Assembly: GCF_036492245.1 (NCBI RefSeq)
Contig: NZ_AP025286.1
Coordinates: forward strand, 1,736,001-1,800,000
Length of the DNA: 64,000 nucleotides
From: Treponema bryantii
Lineage (GTDB): Bacteria > Spirochaetota > Spirochaetia > Treponematales > Treponemataceae
Reading direction: 5' to 3'
Shown here: positions 46,101-53,618 of the stretch, piece by piece
How positions within the stretch are numbered: position 1 is the first letter of the stretch
Layout of the letters: the number at the start of each line of letters is the position of its first letter
Notes under the pieces: model-generated
Database searches by the model: none
The model's input: only the letters and a program-made list of their open reading frames with translations
Told to the model about the DNA's origin: nothing
Translations under genes and position numbers: made by a program

Positions 46101-46553
46101 ATTTCGGCTGTTGGAAAATCTCAAGACGCAAACAGTATATATGAATGTGGTAGAAGTAAAGATTCAAAAAATTTTGGAACAAGTGCTTTTGCTTCTGATT
46201 CGCATACTCTTCAAATACATAGCGGTAATTGGAATATCAATCCAGATGTTACTAAGGAAACCCCAAATTCAGTTATAGTTGAAAGGGATAATCAGAGAAA
46301 AATATTAGCGCATGCTGTTCCTGGAGATATTTTAGTAAAACCAGGTGACCATGTAGTAATAATTCAGAATCTTAATTACCCAGATGATACTATGCTAATA
46401 ACGGATTTTAATCAGATAGGTGTGATACATAGTTGTGTAGGTCTAAATGTAGCAAATCAAACTACATTATTTCAAGTGTCTCTCTCAACGGCAAAAGAAG
46501 TGAGTTCATCTATAAATCAATATCAACTAAGAAGATTGTCAATTAAGGAATAA
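43155..46553 (+). CDS. Exported protein with two NlpC/P60-like domains, first one apparently inactive
   Basis: A 1132-aa protein with a signal peptide ending LWAQ (about residue 24). The C-terminal domain has Cys977 in GIDCSGLAYI and His1066 in GDHVVIIQN, preceded by VPGDILV: the NlpC/P60 cysteine-peptidase layout, expected to cut peptidoglycan peptides or a related amide. A first copy (about 390-560) keeps Cys400 in GGCDDIGFLNGI and VGDIVLF, but at the His site it reads KKIGIIVEP (near residue 493), so Lys replaces His. A Trp-rich segment (near 800, PWWWNG) separates them. SD TAGGAG is good. It lies 16 bases after the giant gene and may process its anchoring wall. Confidence 0.75.
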   Translation: MKNMKIKLLSVMISALLCSHLWAQGSESVSSEVDRQFETTYSIKVDSGVNSSMNVYTLGLTSENGSTRITNGFQPSEGYSAFFVSDDKTYYKYDYENGSNIWNNCSNTEKGKLEKLYNKVLNRNVVFTTEGNENFLSDTSFIEIDENELENISTAKNKKFLRSDDRGFSDLYVYNKRKGVFVYAVKLPETSKVHVLCFRDKRSIAEIIPDGMNETTFYENYKKWLKKNNDEKQKDINVSSYKMLSVLIYDTLQKAMNKSNGHFHNLYDNDSDMVIRKYLQLAMDNKRNVYFSTLENHLVNPINPEQYEIITEKEGQQIAQEAQLYLNHSVVVKKSVFKTVIEAIDDLIAWLTANPKKQSDEYFDQPQITGAPLPYLDKGFDTPESYNNKLIKNIAVKGGCDDIGFLNGILYNSNINTFVPRKPLSEIYAEYKTSISKGTNFDSSDKFISFADLNKISLVVSDLTEAKVGDIVLFEEIINKKDGTIVSNNLKNKKIGIIVEPVQCNQSYGSNQKETLGDLTVIWMNKEKGAEKAKLSEIWKTEDGFEVPKYTEIRRILKNGKSTNINTNWNVYDNKVTDSGVEINWMRESTQVSSEKYRWIPNTGEYLSLEKIKFYAYNQFGIPVKGNSWRVYLTGAIDRGYIEGNTQGNIYNNSNCKFDIKIGDTTAILKKTKGRYAIEWNNENAIKEYAFIIGSDNLLYYYDYKTKNLEKKPVEIQIRPESASAARPGDDLLLEFKLQELSTNESFTVTVPANNYIAVYDKKMLWRANLYLNKSENALGGEDWNNAHPWDVPCDSDTETENPWWWNGDSTLTAAQRWGYNEWNKKEDGSRGEGRQSEIEGWHRFTGGTEKEFKSVTYSYGSKDSLSEFNVEVRAQDNKIEELLSLWEEQNNQQESQMPQNTSEIQADNLPGSKWKSYVFYENVSDSSWIPSDSPYKTNDNVSVPGWSSYLCDYVDGSKGELDYQTSMPDHSSGIDCSGLAYISAVGKSQDANSIYECGRSKDSKNFGTSAFASDSHTLQIHSGNWNINPDVTKETPNSVIVERDNQRKILAHAVPGDILVKPGDHVVIIQNLNYPDDTMLITDFNQIGVIHSCVGLNVANQTTLFQVSLSTAKEVSSSINQYQLRRLSIKE

Positions 46554-46557
46554 TGAT

Positions 46558-47712
46558 ATGAAAAAATATTTATTATGTATTTTTGCTTTATTGCAAATAA
46601 TATCTTTTTCTTATACTCAGAATATAGAAAAACTAGGAGAAATTGAAACATTAACATCATATCAGCGAATGAACACAATAATACCTTCAGATACTTATGT
46701 TGATGAAATTAATAATTATCTTTATTGCAGGTCAGATAGAGGTGAAAGTCAATCTATCTACAATCTGAACAAAATATCTGAAGAACCAAAGAAAAAAAAT
46801 TATTTTGCAAAAACAACAACGGAAACGTTTGTAATTCTTAATAATTCTGAAATCCATTTTAGTGAAATGGCATTTGAAATTAAAAGAGAAAATGAAGTTA
46901 TAGTAAATGGACCGCTATCTTCCGGAATAAGCTTTATCTTGAAAAAAGGAAGCGGATTCATAGTCTATTACATAGACACAAATGGCTGTCCCGGAGCAGT
47001 AGATACAAGCGGCCGTATTTATTCAAGTGAAGAAGCAATGGCATATCTTAAAGAATATGACCCGGAAAAATACGAGCAGAGCAAGAAAACATCTAGTGAA
47101 TTAGAACTGTACAATGATTTTATTCGCAATCGTGTTCTTATCTGGGGAAAAACACATTATATGAAACACAATGTAATGGTGCAATATGACCTTCAAGGAA
47201 ATTATTATTTTATGCAAGACTTTGGAAGCCTTGGTTCTGACATTGGATGTTACTTTAATGATAAGTGTATTTTTTACAAATTTACTGAAGGATTAAATCC
47301 ATACTCTGAAATAATCAAGAACTGTAAAGATGGTTATTATAGCTCCAGCTGGTACGTAGGCTTCGGCGGCAACATCTACTACTACATAGCCAGCAAAGAA
47401 TACACCGAAGTCTTCCGTATCCGCCGCACATGGGGTGACCCGGACTTTTACGCCATGGCAATAAACGGCTATACCGAAGACGACTACGGAAAATATGTAG
47501 ACGAAGTTCTTCCAAAACTGAGCAAAGCAGATTTACGACTTTTAAGAAATACAATTTTCGCCCTTTACGGTGTTCATTTTAAGAGCGCAGATTTATCAAA
47601 GTATTTTGACAAACAGGTCTGGTACACAGATGAAGGAAAAACTTCTGCAGATGTAACACTTCCGGAACACAGGCAGAAACTTGTTGAGATGATTCAGAAA
47701 TTGGAAAAATAA
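46558..47712 (+). CDS. Exported YARHG-domain protein
   Basis: A 384-aa protein with a signal peptide ending FSYTQ. The C-terminus (about 318-384) has LRLLRNTIFALYGVHFKS and LSKYFDKQVWY, matching the YARHG domain, here with FALYG in place of YARHG. The middle (about 40-300) has Gly/Tyr-rich beta strands, such as SSSWYVGFGGNIYYYIAS, of no known family. YARHG domains are found on bacterial surface proteins and their role is unknown. SD AAGGA is close to the start. It is the last gene of the unit. The first third is AT-rich and 47341-47520 is clearly more GC-rich. Confidence 0.75.
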   Translation: MKKYLLCIFALLQIISFSYTQNIEKLGEIETLTSYQRMNTIIPSDTYVDEINNYLYCRSDRGESQSIYNLNKISEEPKKKNYFAKTTTETFVILNNSEIHFSEMAFEIKRENEVIVNGPLSSGISFILKKGSGFIVYYIDTNGCPGAVDTSGRIYSSEEAMAYLKEYDPEKYEQSKKTSSELELYNDFIRNRVLIWGKTHYMKHNVMVQYDLQGNYYFMQDFGSLGSDIGCYFNDKCIFYKFTEGLNPYSEIIKNCKDGYYSSSWYVGFGGNIYYYIASKEYTEVFRIRRTWGDPDFYAMAINGYTEDDYGKYVDEVLPKLSKADLRLLRNTIFALYGVHFKSADLSKYFDKQVWYTDEGKTSADVTLPEHRQKLVEMIQKLEK

Positions 47713-47751
47713 ACCTTTTATTAACTATAACAAGAAAGGTATGAAACCTAA

Positions 47752-47794
47752 AAAATCATTACCTTTGCTGTATAGGCAAAGGTAATGATTTTAA
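47752..47794. terminator. Strong hairpin ending the P83/100 transcript (- strand)
   Basis: AAAATCATTACCTTTGC pairs perfectly with GCAAAGGTAATGATTTT (17 bp) over TGTATAG. On the - strand it is followed by TTTTTTA, so it ends the P83/100 transcript. On the + strand it may also stop the giant-protein operon. Confidence 0.9.
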
Positions 47795-47824
47795 AAGCAC
47801 TATATTTTTTTAGACGATTTAATA

Positions 47825-47860
47825 CTACCGGCTCAAATCCGAGCCGGAGTTTTTATTTTG
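47825..47860 (+). terminator. Terminator of the giant-protein operon, overlapping the P83/100 stop
   Basis: CCGGCTC/GAGCCGG extended by ACT/AGT, followed by TTTTTATTTT on the + strand. The T-run overlaps the stop codon of the convergent gene, so the two terminators are crossed. Confidence 0.8.
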
Positions 47861-49466
47861 CATTCGATGGATCTGTATTGGAAATAACAGACAAATCCTT
47901 CTTATCGAGAAGGCGGAGTCTTCCGTTCAAATCTGTTACTACAATTCCGCCATCAGTTATGGTAACTGGGGTTCCGGCTTTTACCTGGATTGTTGATTTC
48001 AGCTTCATTGAAAGATCTGCGCCAAACTTTCCAAGGTAGTATTTTCCGTTGTCATCAATTACACAGTAGAATTCACTGCCGTCTTTTACGAGAACAGAAT
48101 CTTCTGCAATTGTATTATCACTTTCACCTGAAATCTCAAGAGTGTCTGGAGAAATTGTTACAAGCTTTACAGCTGCATTCTTAGCGTTTTCTCCAGCAAT
48201 AGCGATAAAACTTTCACCTTCTTTATAAACAGTTCTGTTACGAATCTGTGCAACAGGGGAGTTCTTAACAACTTCACCGTTTTCAATGTTGAACTTTACG
48301 AGACGAGAAAGCATATTTGCTTCATCAGAAAGAATTACACCAAACTCTGTTTTCATGAGAGCTTCTTCAGCTTCTTTTTTCTGAACTTCAGCCTGGTCTT
48401 TAGCTATTTCCTTGCGTTCATTCTGAGCTTCAGTTTCCTTTTTATCTGCTAAAGTCTGCTGTTCTTTTGCTTCCTGCTTTTTCTCTTCAGTTACAGCCTG
48501 CTGTTCTTCCTGTTTCTTTTCCTGTTCTTCAGCAGCCTGCTGTTTTTCTTCAGCTTCTTTCTGAGCTTCCTTAGCTTCTTCCTGAGCCTTCTTATCGTTT
48601 GGATTATCTTCAGCTACCTTTTTCTTTTCTTCAGCTGTTTTCTTTGCTTCTTCAGCTTCTTTTTTAGCTTCAGTAGTCTTCTGCTTTTCTTCTTCAAGCT
48701 TCTTCTGTTCTTTTACAGCTTCTTTCTGAGCTTCCTTAGCTTTTTCAGAAGCAGCATCAGCTTCTCGTTCCTTGATGTCTACCATGTCTTTACGGCTTTC
48801 AACATTCTTGTCATCATCTTCCTTCATGGAATCAACAACAGTAGAATCACTGATTACAGATGTATCAACAGTAGAAAGACCGCCATTTTTTACATCAAAG
48901 AGTGGAATTACAATTTCTGATTTTCCTGGCCAGTCTTTATAGTTTACAGAAAGACCACAGTTATCAGAACTTAGATTCTTGATTACAACGTTCTTGTACT
49001 TTGCCTTAAAAGTATCAAGCTTTCCGCGGTAAACTGCGTTATAAACTGTAATGAATACTGCAAGAGTTTCAGAATCCTTTTCACTGTAGCCATAAGCTGA
49101 ACTCAAATATGCAGCAATAATACGACGCAGATTGTTTATATGATCAACAGTTGCATCAGCACCAATATAAAGAATATCAGCATCAAGTTTTCCAGTTTCA
49201 GATTCATCTACGGCATGTACAACATAATATTTTGAATTTTTAGCTGTAGAAGAAGCTTTTGAAGGATCTTTTGCAATCTGACTTCCAAGTCCGCTACCAA
49301 TAGATTTAATTGCAGCAATTGAATCTATTACCTTATGTGGTCCTGTATAATTGATGAATTCAATTGTAGTATCACTAGTAGAATTAAGCTCGTTTTTATC
49401 AACCTCAAGTGCAGAAAGACTTGCAGTAAGGATGACTGATACGAGCAGCAACATTAACTTCTTCAT
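47853..49466 (-). CDS. P83/100-family spirochaetal antigen
   Basis: A 537-aa exported protein. A signal peptide ends ASLSA (residue 20). The N-terminal domain (about 22-205) begins VDKNELNSTSDTTIEFINYTGP, the pattern of Borrelia P83/100-like proteins. A long Glu/Lys/Ala coiled coil (about 215-375) follows, then a beta-rich C-terminal domain (about 380-530) with propeller-like strands. The family is spirochaete-specific and was first known as a Lyme disease serological antigen; its function is unsettled. It has a separate promoter and a 5' hairpin around the ribosome site. Confidence 0.88.
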   Translation of the reverse strand: MKKLMLLLVSVILTASLSALEVDKNELNSTSDTTIEFINYTGPHKVIDSIAAIKSIGSGLGSQIAKDPSKASSTAKNSKYYVVHAVDESETGKLDADILYIGADATVDHINNLRRIIAAYLSSAYGYSEKDSETLAVFITVYNAVYRGKLDTFKAKYKNVVIKNLSSDNCGLSVNYKDWPGKSEIVIPLFDVKNGGLSTVDTSVISDSTVVDSMKEDDDKNVESRKDMVDIKEREADAASEKAKEAQKEAVKEQKKLEEEKQKTTEAKKEAEEAKKTAEEKKKVAEDNPNDKKAQEEAKEAQKEAEEKQQAAEEQEKKQEEQQAVTEEKKQEAKEQQTLADKKETEAQNERKEIAKDQAEVQKKEAEEALMKTEFGVILSDEANMLSRLVKFNIENGEVVKNSPVAQIRNRTVYKEGESFIAIAGENAKNAAVKLVTISPDTLEISGESDNTIAEDSVLVKDGSEFYCVIDDNGKYYLGKFGADLSMKLKSTIQVKAGTPVTITDGGIVVTDLNGRLRLLDKKDLSVISNTDPSNAK

Positions 49467-49469
49467 AAT

Positions 49470-49529
49470 TTGTAAACCTCTGTTAAATAGTTTACAAATA
49501 TTTTAACACAGGATATTGAAATATTCCAA
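49470..49529 (-). promoter_or_regulatory. Promoter and 5' hairpin of the P83/100 gene
   Basis: On the - strand TTGGAA (49524-49529), 18-base spacer, TAAAAT (49500-49505). Immediately downstream TTGTAAAC and GTTTACAA (49470-49497) form an 8-bp inverted repeat whose loop holds the AGAGG ribosome site, so translation could be modulated. Confidence 0.5.
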
Positions 49530-49569
49530 TAAATTATTAAGATTCTGGTCATTCTGAACTTGTTAGTTT

Positions 49570-51303
49570 TTACAATTCCAATGCCATTATTTTTTTGAGG
49601 GTATCACGTGCATAACTTCGTGTTTTAAAACTATAACCGGCTCCCATAAAGGTTTTCAGAATGTCTTTTCCTTTTTTATTGTAGGCAGGACGTCCCATAA
49701 AAAGACAGATTGAATATACAGCATCGCAGACGGTATTCAGATAAACAGAATCTGAACTTCCGCTTCGGCTTACATTCCGTTCAATTGCATCAAGAAGTTT
49801 TCCATCCGGATCGTAACCGGTAATATTTGCAAGAAGGGTACGACAGTATAATTTACTGGTACTTTCAGAAATAATCGAAGCGGCAGCAGCCTGAGTCTGA
49901 TCTGTACACAAAAGAGCTAACTGTATAAGAACAGTTTCAAAGCCTGCAGAATCAGTTTCAAAAACAGATTTTTCTGTGTGTGTTCCAAAATTAGACGTAG
50001 TTGCATCCATAAAATAAAGTCTGGCAAGTGAAAGAGTCTGGGTTAGCCACTGGCTTTCTTTTTTGCCGAAATTTCCTTCTTTTATTTTAGAAGTAATAGA
50101 AGGATCCTTAAGGGCATTAAAAAAGCCTGCCTGTGTATAATAATTTATCTCAACAAGATCTATTGGAGCAAAAGAAGAATAGTCAGAATGTATACTTTTT
50201 AATACAGATTTTGAGTCGTTTGTGTGATAAGCGTCCATTGTCCAGTTCTTGGAACAGAAAACAAGATAATCATTATGAAGATATGTAAACTGATTGATTG
50301 TATTATTCCGCAGATTTACCGGCATAACTGCATACCAGAGCTCTTTATATTCATAATCAATCAGTAAAGCTTTGTTTGAATCAGCAAGAAAAAGCCCTGA
50401 ATCTGAAAGTTCTGCCTTTATAAGGGCTGTTCCATCTATTTCATTTACAGTTTTGCTTTCTTCAACAAAACCATCAGAAGAGCGCAATTTATATACTGTG
50501 ATTCCGGCTTTTGAAAGGGCAAGAAGACGATATTCAGTTTTATCGCGGTTTACGGCAAAAATTGAATTACCGCTTTGTACATTTGCAACCCACTGGCTTT
50601 CTGCAAGTCCATCTTTGAGGCCAAATAGACCGGCACTTCCGTCTGTAAAGGTTAATAGAATTCCGTCCTTACAGGTGTAGGCTGTCTTAATAACTCCCGT
50701 AAAGGTAATATTTTCAAGTTCTTCACCAAACGGAGAAATTCTAAGTCCACGGGTTTTACCACCTTCATCATTCAAAAAAACAACTATTGAACCGTCTGGA
50801 AGTTCCTGCATTGGAAGTTCTTTCTGATATTCAGTTTCGAGTTTCCATCTTTGAATGCCGTTTATTCCAAAACAAACAACAGTTTTTTCGCCGTTGATAA
50901 AAAATCTTCCGTCACGACCTTCTAATGGCTTTGAGCTGACATTAAAATCAAGTGGTTTAGACCAGATTTCCGAACCGCTTGGATTAAAAAGACGGATTAT
51001 ATTTTTATCTTTATCATGCAATAAAATAAAATCACCTTTTAGTGCAGTAAGGCTTAAATTTCTGACACGACCGATATTTTTTTCCCATAAAAGAGTTCCT
51101 GTTGAACTATAGCCCATTATATTTCTTGCATCAGTTGCAAGACAAAAGCCATAGGAAGTGTTTTCCGGCTCACATAAAGCTGATCCGGGAAGTACTGATG
51201 TCCAGCTGGTATTAAACTTTGTAAGACTTTCCTGAGAAAAAAGTGTAGTAAACAACAATAAAACGAAGACTGACAGTAAACTTTTTTTATTTATTTTTTT
51301 CAT
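49570..51303 (-). CDS. Exported PQQ-like beta-propeller protein
   Basis: A 577-aa protein with a signal peptide ending TTLFSQ. Residues about 35-350 form PQQ-type propeller strands: GTLLWEKNIG, GSEIWSKPLD and GIQRWKLET are the classic tryptophan-docking repeats. The C-terminal 200 residues are helical and of no family I recognise. It lacks enzyme residues for PQQ dehydrogenases, so it is more likely a scaffold in the periplasm. SD GGAG lies in the end of the RNA methyltransferase gene, which overlaps it by 4 bases; the pairing of these two functions is odd. Confidence 0.75.
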   Translation of the reverse strand: MKKINKKSLLSVFVLLLFTTLFSQESLTKFNTSWTSVLPGSALCEPENTSYGFCLATDARNIMGYSSTGTLLWEKNIGRVRNLSLTALKGDFILLHDKDKNIIRLFNPSGSEIWSKPLDFNVSSKPLEGRDGRFFINGEKTVVCFGINGIQRWKLETEYQKELPMQELPDGSIVVFLNDEGGKTRGLRISPFGEELENITFTGVIKTAYTCKDGILLTFTDGSAGLFGLKDGLAESQWVANVQSGNSIFAVNRDKTEYRLLALSKAGITVYKLRSSDGFVEESKTVNEIDGTALIKAELSDSGLFLADSNKALLIDYEYKELWYAVMPVNLRNNTINQFTYLHNDYLVFCSKNWTMDAYHTNDSKSVLKSIHSDYSSFAPIDLVEINYYTQAGFFNALKDPSITSKIKEGNFGKKESQWLTQTLSLARLYFMDATTSNFGTHTEKSVFETDSAGFETVLIQLALLCTDQTQAAAASIISESTSKLYCRTLLANITGYDPDGKLLDAIERNVSRSGSSDSVYLNTVCDAVYSICLFMGRPAYNKKGKDILKTFMGAGYSFKTRSYARDTLKKIMALEL

Positions 51304-52517
51304 TGTGGAAGCTCCAGAACAGCAAGACTTTCTATATGGCTTGTATTAGGATAAAAATCCAGAAGATACATCTGCTTTAGATTATAACCGGCTTTAATAA
51401 GATGAGCAGAATCACGGGCATGAGTTGCAGGGTCGCAGGAAAGAGAAAGTATAAGCGGGATTTTTGAAGCACAGAGCCACTGGCAGACTTCTTTTTCCAT
51501 TCCGCTTCTCGGTGGATCAATTGTAACGGCATCGAAAGGCGGAAGGGTTGCGGCACAGGTCTTTACCCAGGCTGCTCCTGAGAGTCCGTAGCTTACATGT
51601 TTTGTTCCTGTAAGATTCTGCTCGGCAAATACTATGGCGTCGCGGTTATGTTCTACGAGCACGACATTTTCGTATTTTTCGGTGAGGAAAGCAGATATCG
51701 AGCCGCAGCCCGAATACATATCGAGAATATTTTTGCCGCCGGGCAGAAGACTGGTTATGAGACGGCAGACCTTTTCAAATACAAACAGATTAGACTGAAA
51801 GAACCCGCGTACATCAAAAGAAAGCTTATGACCGCCAAGTTCTACTGTCATAGTATTTTCAGGGGAGGCTACAGTACCGGAAAAATAATGATTTTCCTTT
51901 AATTTTATTTTTTTATTTTTCTGGCCGCCACCACTGAGTTTTATGCCTTTTTCATTTTTATCTTCGCAGGCAATTTTTAATTCTTCATCAGAAAAAGAAC
52001 TTCCAAAAAGATGACTTCGTCCAGACGGACGGGTTAAAGGCTTTTCTGCAGTACTTTTAAGATAATCATTTACCTTATTCTCTGCACAAAGACATTCTTC
52101 AACAGGAATTACAACATTAGATTTTATCTGAGAAAGTCCGCCATCATTAAGCTGAAAGCGGCAGCGGTAATTAAAATCAGGTCCACTTATAATTTCAGTT
52201 TTTTCGGCAATATCAATTCCATTCTGACGGTAAATATCTATCAGGATTTCTTTGCGTAATTCTTTCTGATACTCAGAATCAATATGCATCATATTACAGC
52301 CGCCGCATTTTCCATAATAGCGGCATGGTGCTTCAACGCGGTGTGAAGATGGTTCAAGAATCTTTACGATTTCAGCATTATCATAATCTTTATTATTTTG
52401 TGTTATTTCAATTTCGAGTTTTTCACCGGGAATGGCATAGGGAATAAATACGTTTTTTCCTTCAATTTTTCCTAAAGATTTTCCCCCAAATGTCATTTTG
52501 TCTGTTATAATAGTCAT
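51300..52517 (-). CDS. rlmD: 23S rRNA (uracil-C5)-methyltransferase, TrmA/RlmD family
   Basis: A 405-aa enzyme with an N-terminal TRAM domain, the 4Fe-4S motif C-RYYGK-C-GG-C near residues 65-74 (with a fourth Cys later), a SAM-binding domain (LDMYSGCGSISAFL), the catalytic DPPRSGM and the Cys nucleophile in SLSCDPATHARD. It makes 5-methyluridine in 23S rRNA; which position (1939 or 747) cannot be told. No SD is visible and TAATAT is 6 bases before the ATG, so the message may be leaderless. Confidence 0.88.
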   Translation of the reverse strand: MTIITDKMTFGGKSLGKIEGKNVFIPYAIPGEKLEIEITQNNKDYDNAEIVKILEPSSHRVEAPCRYYGKCGGCNMMHIDSEYQKELRKEILIDIYRQNGIDIAEKTEIISGPDFNYRCRFQLNDGGLSQIKSNVVIPVEECLCAENKVNDYLKSTAEKPLTRPSGRSHLFGSSFSDEELKIACEDKNEKGIKLSGGGQKNKKIKLKENHYFSGTVASPENTMTVELGGHKLSFDVRGFFQSNLFVFEKVCRLITSLLPGGKNILDMYSGCGSISAFLTEKYENVVLVEHNRDAIVFAEQNLTGTKHVSYGLSGAAWVKTCAATLPPFDAVTIDPPRSGMEKEVCQWLCASKIPLILSLSCDPATHARDSAHLIKAGYNLKQMYLLDFYPNTSHIESLAVLELPQ

Positions 52518-52523
52518 AACAAG

Positions 52524-52553
52524 ATATTAACATTTTATAACTGATAACTTCAA
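52524..52553 (-). promoter_or_regulatory. Promoter of the RlmD-type gene
   Basis: On the - strand TTGAAG (52548-52553), 18-base spacer, TAATAT (52524-52529) preceded by TG-n, then 6 bases to the ATG. Confidence 0.5.
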
Positions 52554-52594
52554 GTTAGGAAAAACCATGTTTTTCTCAGGGGGATTTACTCGCT

Positions 52595-53536
52595 ATGCAG
52601 ATGAAAAGTTTTACACTTAAAATGGATGATGGCTATGAACTCTGCCTTAACAGATGGCAGCCAGATACAGAAGAAGAAATAAAAGGAGTAGTGCAGCTTC
52701 ACCATGGATTAGCTGAACACTCTTTACGATATGACCGTTTTGGTTCTGTTCTTGCAGAAAACGGCTATGTTCTCAATGCTTATGATATGAGAGGACATGG
52801 ACGTACAGCAGAACTTGCAGACAAGAATGGTAATGGAATGTTCGGTAAGCTTGCTGATAAAAAAGGTTTCGACCGTGCAGTCTTAGACCTTAAAGCTGTA
52901 ACAGATAATCTAAAAAGTGATTTCCCTGGAAAGAAAACAATTCTTATGGGACATTCTTTTGGTTCTTTTGTATCACAGGGCTTTATTGAAGAATATGGAA
53001 ATATGATAGACGGCTGTATTCTCTGCGGAACAGCAGGTCCACGCCCAGCTCTGATTACCTTTGGTTCACTTGCAGCTCATCTGATTACTTTCTTTACAGG
53101 TAAGAATAAATGCCTTCCAATTATGGATAAACTTTCATTTGGAAGTTATAACGATAAAATCAATCCTATCCGTACACAGTATGACTGGCTTTCTAAAAAT
53201 GAGCTTAATGTTGATATGTACATTATGGATAATTGGTGCGGATTCCCGCTTACAAACTCATTCTTCTGCAGCATGACAGAAGGTCTTATGAAAATTCATA
53301 AGAAATCAAATATGAAGAAAGTTCCGGCAAATCTTCCAGTATTCTTTATCTGGGGTAGTGATGACCCTGTTGGATCTTACGGAGCTACAATCAAAAAGCT
53401 TATTGATATCTACAAGGCAAACGGTATTGAAAAAATCGATCAGAAGGAATATCCGGGCGATCGTCATGAAATTCTCAATGAAGACAATAAAGAAGAAGTC
53501 GAAAGAGATATCATTGATTGGGTAAACAAGTTATAG
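52595..53536 (+). CDS. Alpha/beta hydrolase, monoacylglycerol-lipase/lysophospholipase type
   Basis: A 313-aa cytoplasmic hydrolase. The nucleophile is Ser121 in GHSFGS, with Asp256 or Asp257 in GSDDPVG and His291 in GDRHEIL; LHHGLAEHSLRYD near the N-terminus is the oxyanion-hole segment of serine-aminopeptidase-S33-type lipases. It probably cleaves monoacylglycerols or lysophospholipids. Two ATGs (52595 and 52601) follow a GGGGGA ribosome site; the first is better spaced. Confidence 0.85.
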   Translation: MQMKSFTLKMDDGYELCLNRWQPDTEEEIKGVVQLHHGLAEHSLRYDRFGSVLAENGYVLNAYDMRGHGRTAELADKNGNGMFGKLADKKGFDRAVLDLKAVTDNLKSDFPGKKTILMGHSFGSFVSQGFIEEYGNMIDGCILCGTAGPRPALITFGSLAAHLITFFTGKNKCLPIMDKLSFGSYNDKINPIRTQYDWLSKNELNVDMYIMDNWCGFPLTNSFFCSMTEGLMKIHKKSNMKKVPANLPVFFIWGSDDPVGSYGATIKKLIDIYKANGIEKIDQKEYPGDRHEILNEDNKEEVERDIIDWVNKL

Positions 53537-53553
53537 GGATTTCGGAGAGAGTT

Positions 53554-53592
53554 ATGTCTGAATCAAACAAATTCACCTATCTTGACTATTAA
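53554..53592 (+). CDS. 12-codon small reading frame with a strong ribosome site
   Basis: ATG at 53554 with GGAGAGAG 3-10 bases upstream encodes MSESNKFTYLDY and stops at 53592, just before the pcnB start. It may be a leader peptide, a remnant, or chance. The pcnB -35 (TTGACT) overlaps its last codons. Low confidence. Confidence 0.25.
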   Translation: MSESNKFTYLDY

Positions 53593-53611
53593 CAAAATTT
53601 ATCAATAATAT
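53582..53611 (+). promoter_or_regulatory. Candidate promoter of pcnB
   Basis: TTGACT (53582-53587), 18-base spacer, TAATAT (53606-53611), then 7 bases to the GTG start of pcnB. No SD is seen. Confidence 0.45.
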
Positions 53612-53618
53612 CAGTATT

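Noticed and set aside
25223-47712. Prophage or integrative element carrying the giant operon
   Set aside because: No integrase, tRNA target, direct-repeat ends or phage genes are visible at either side; only composition is unusual.
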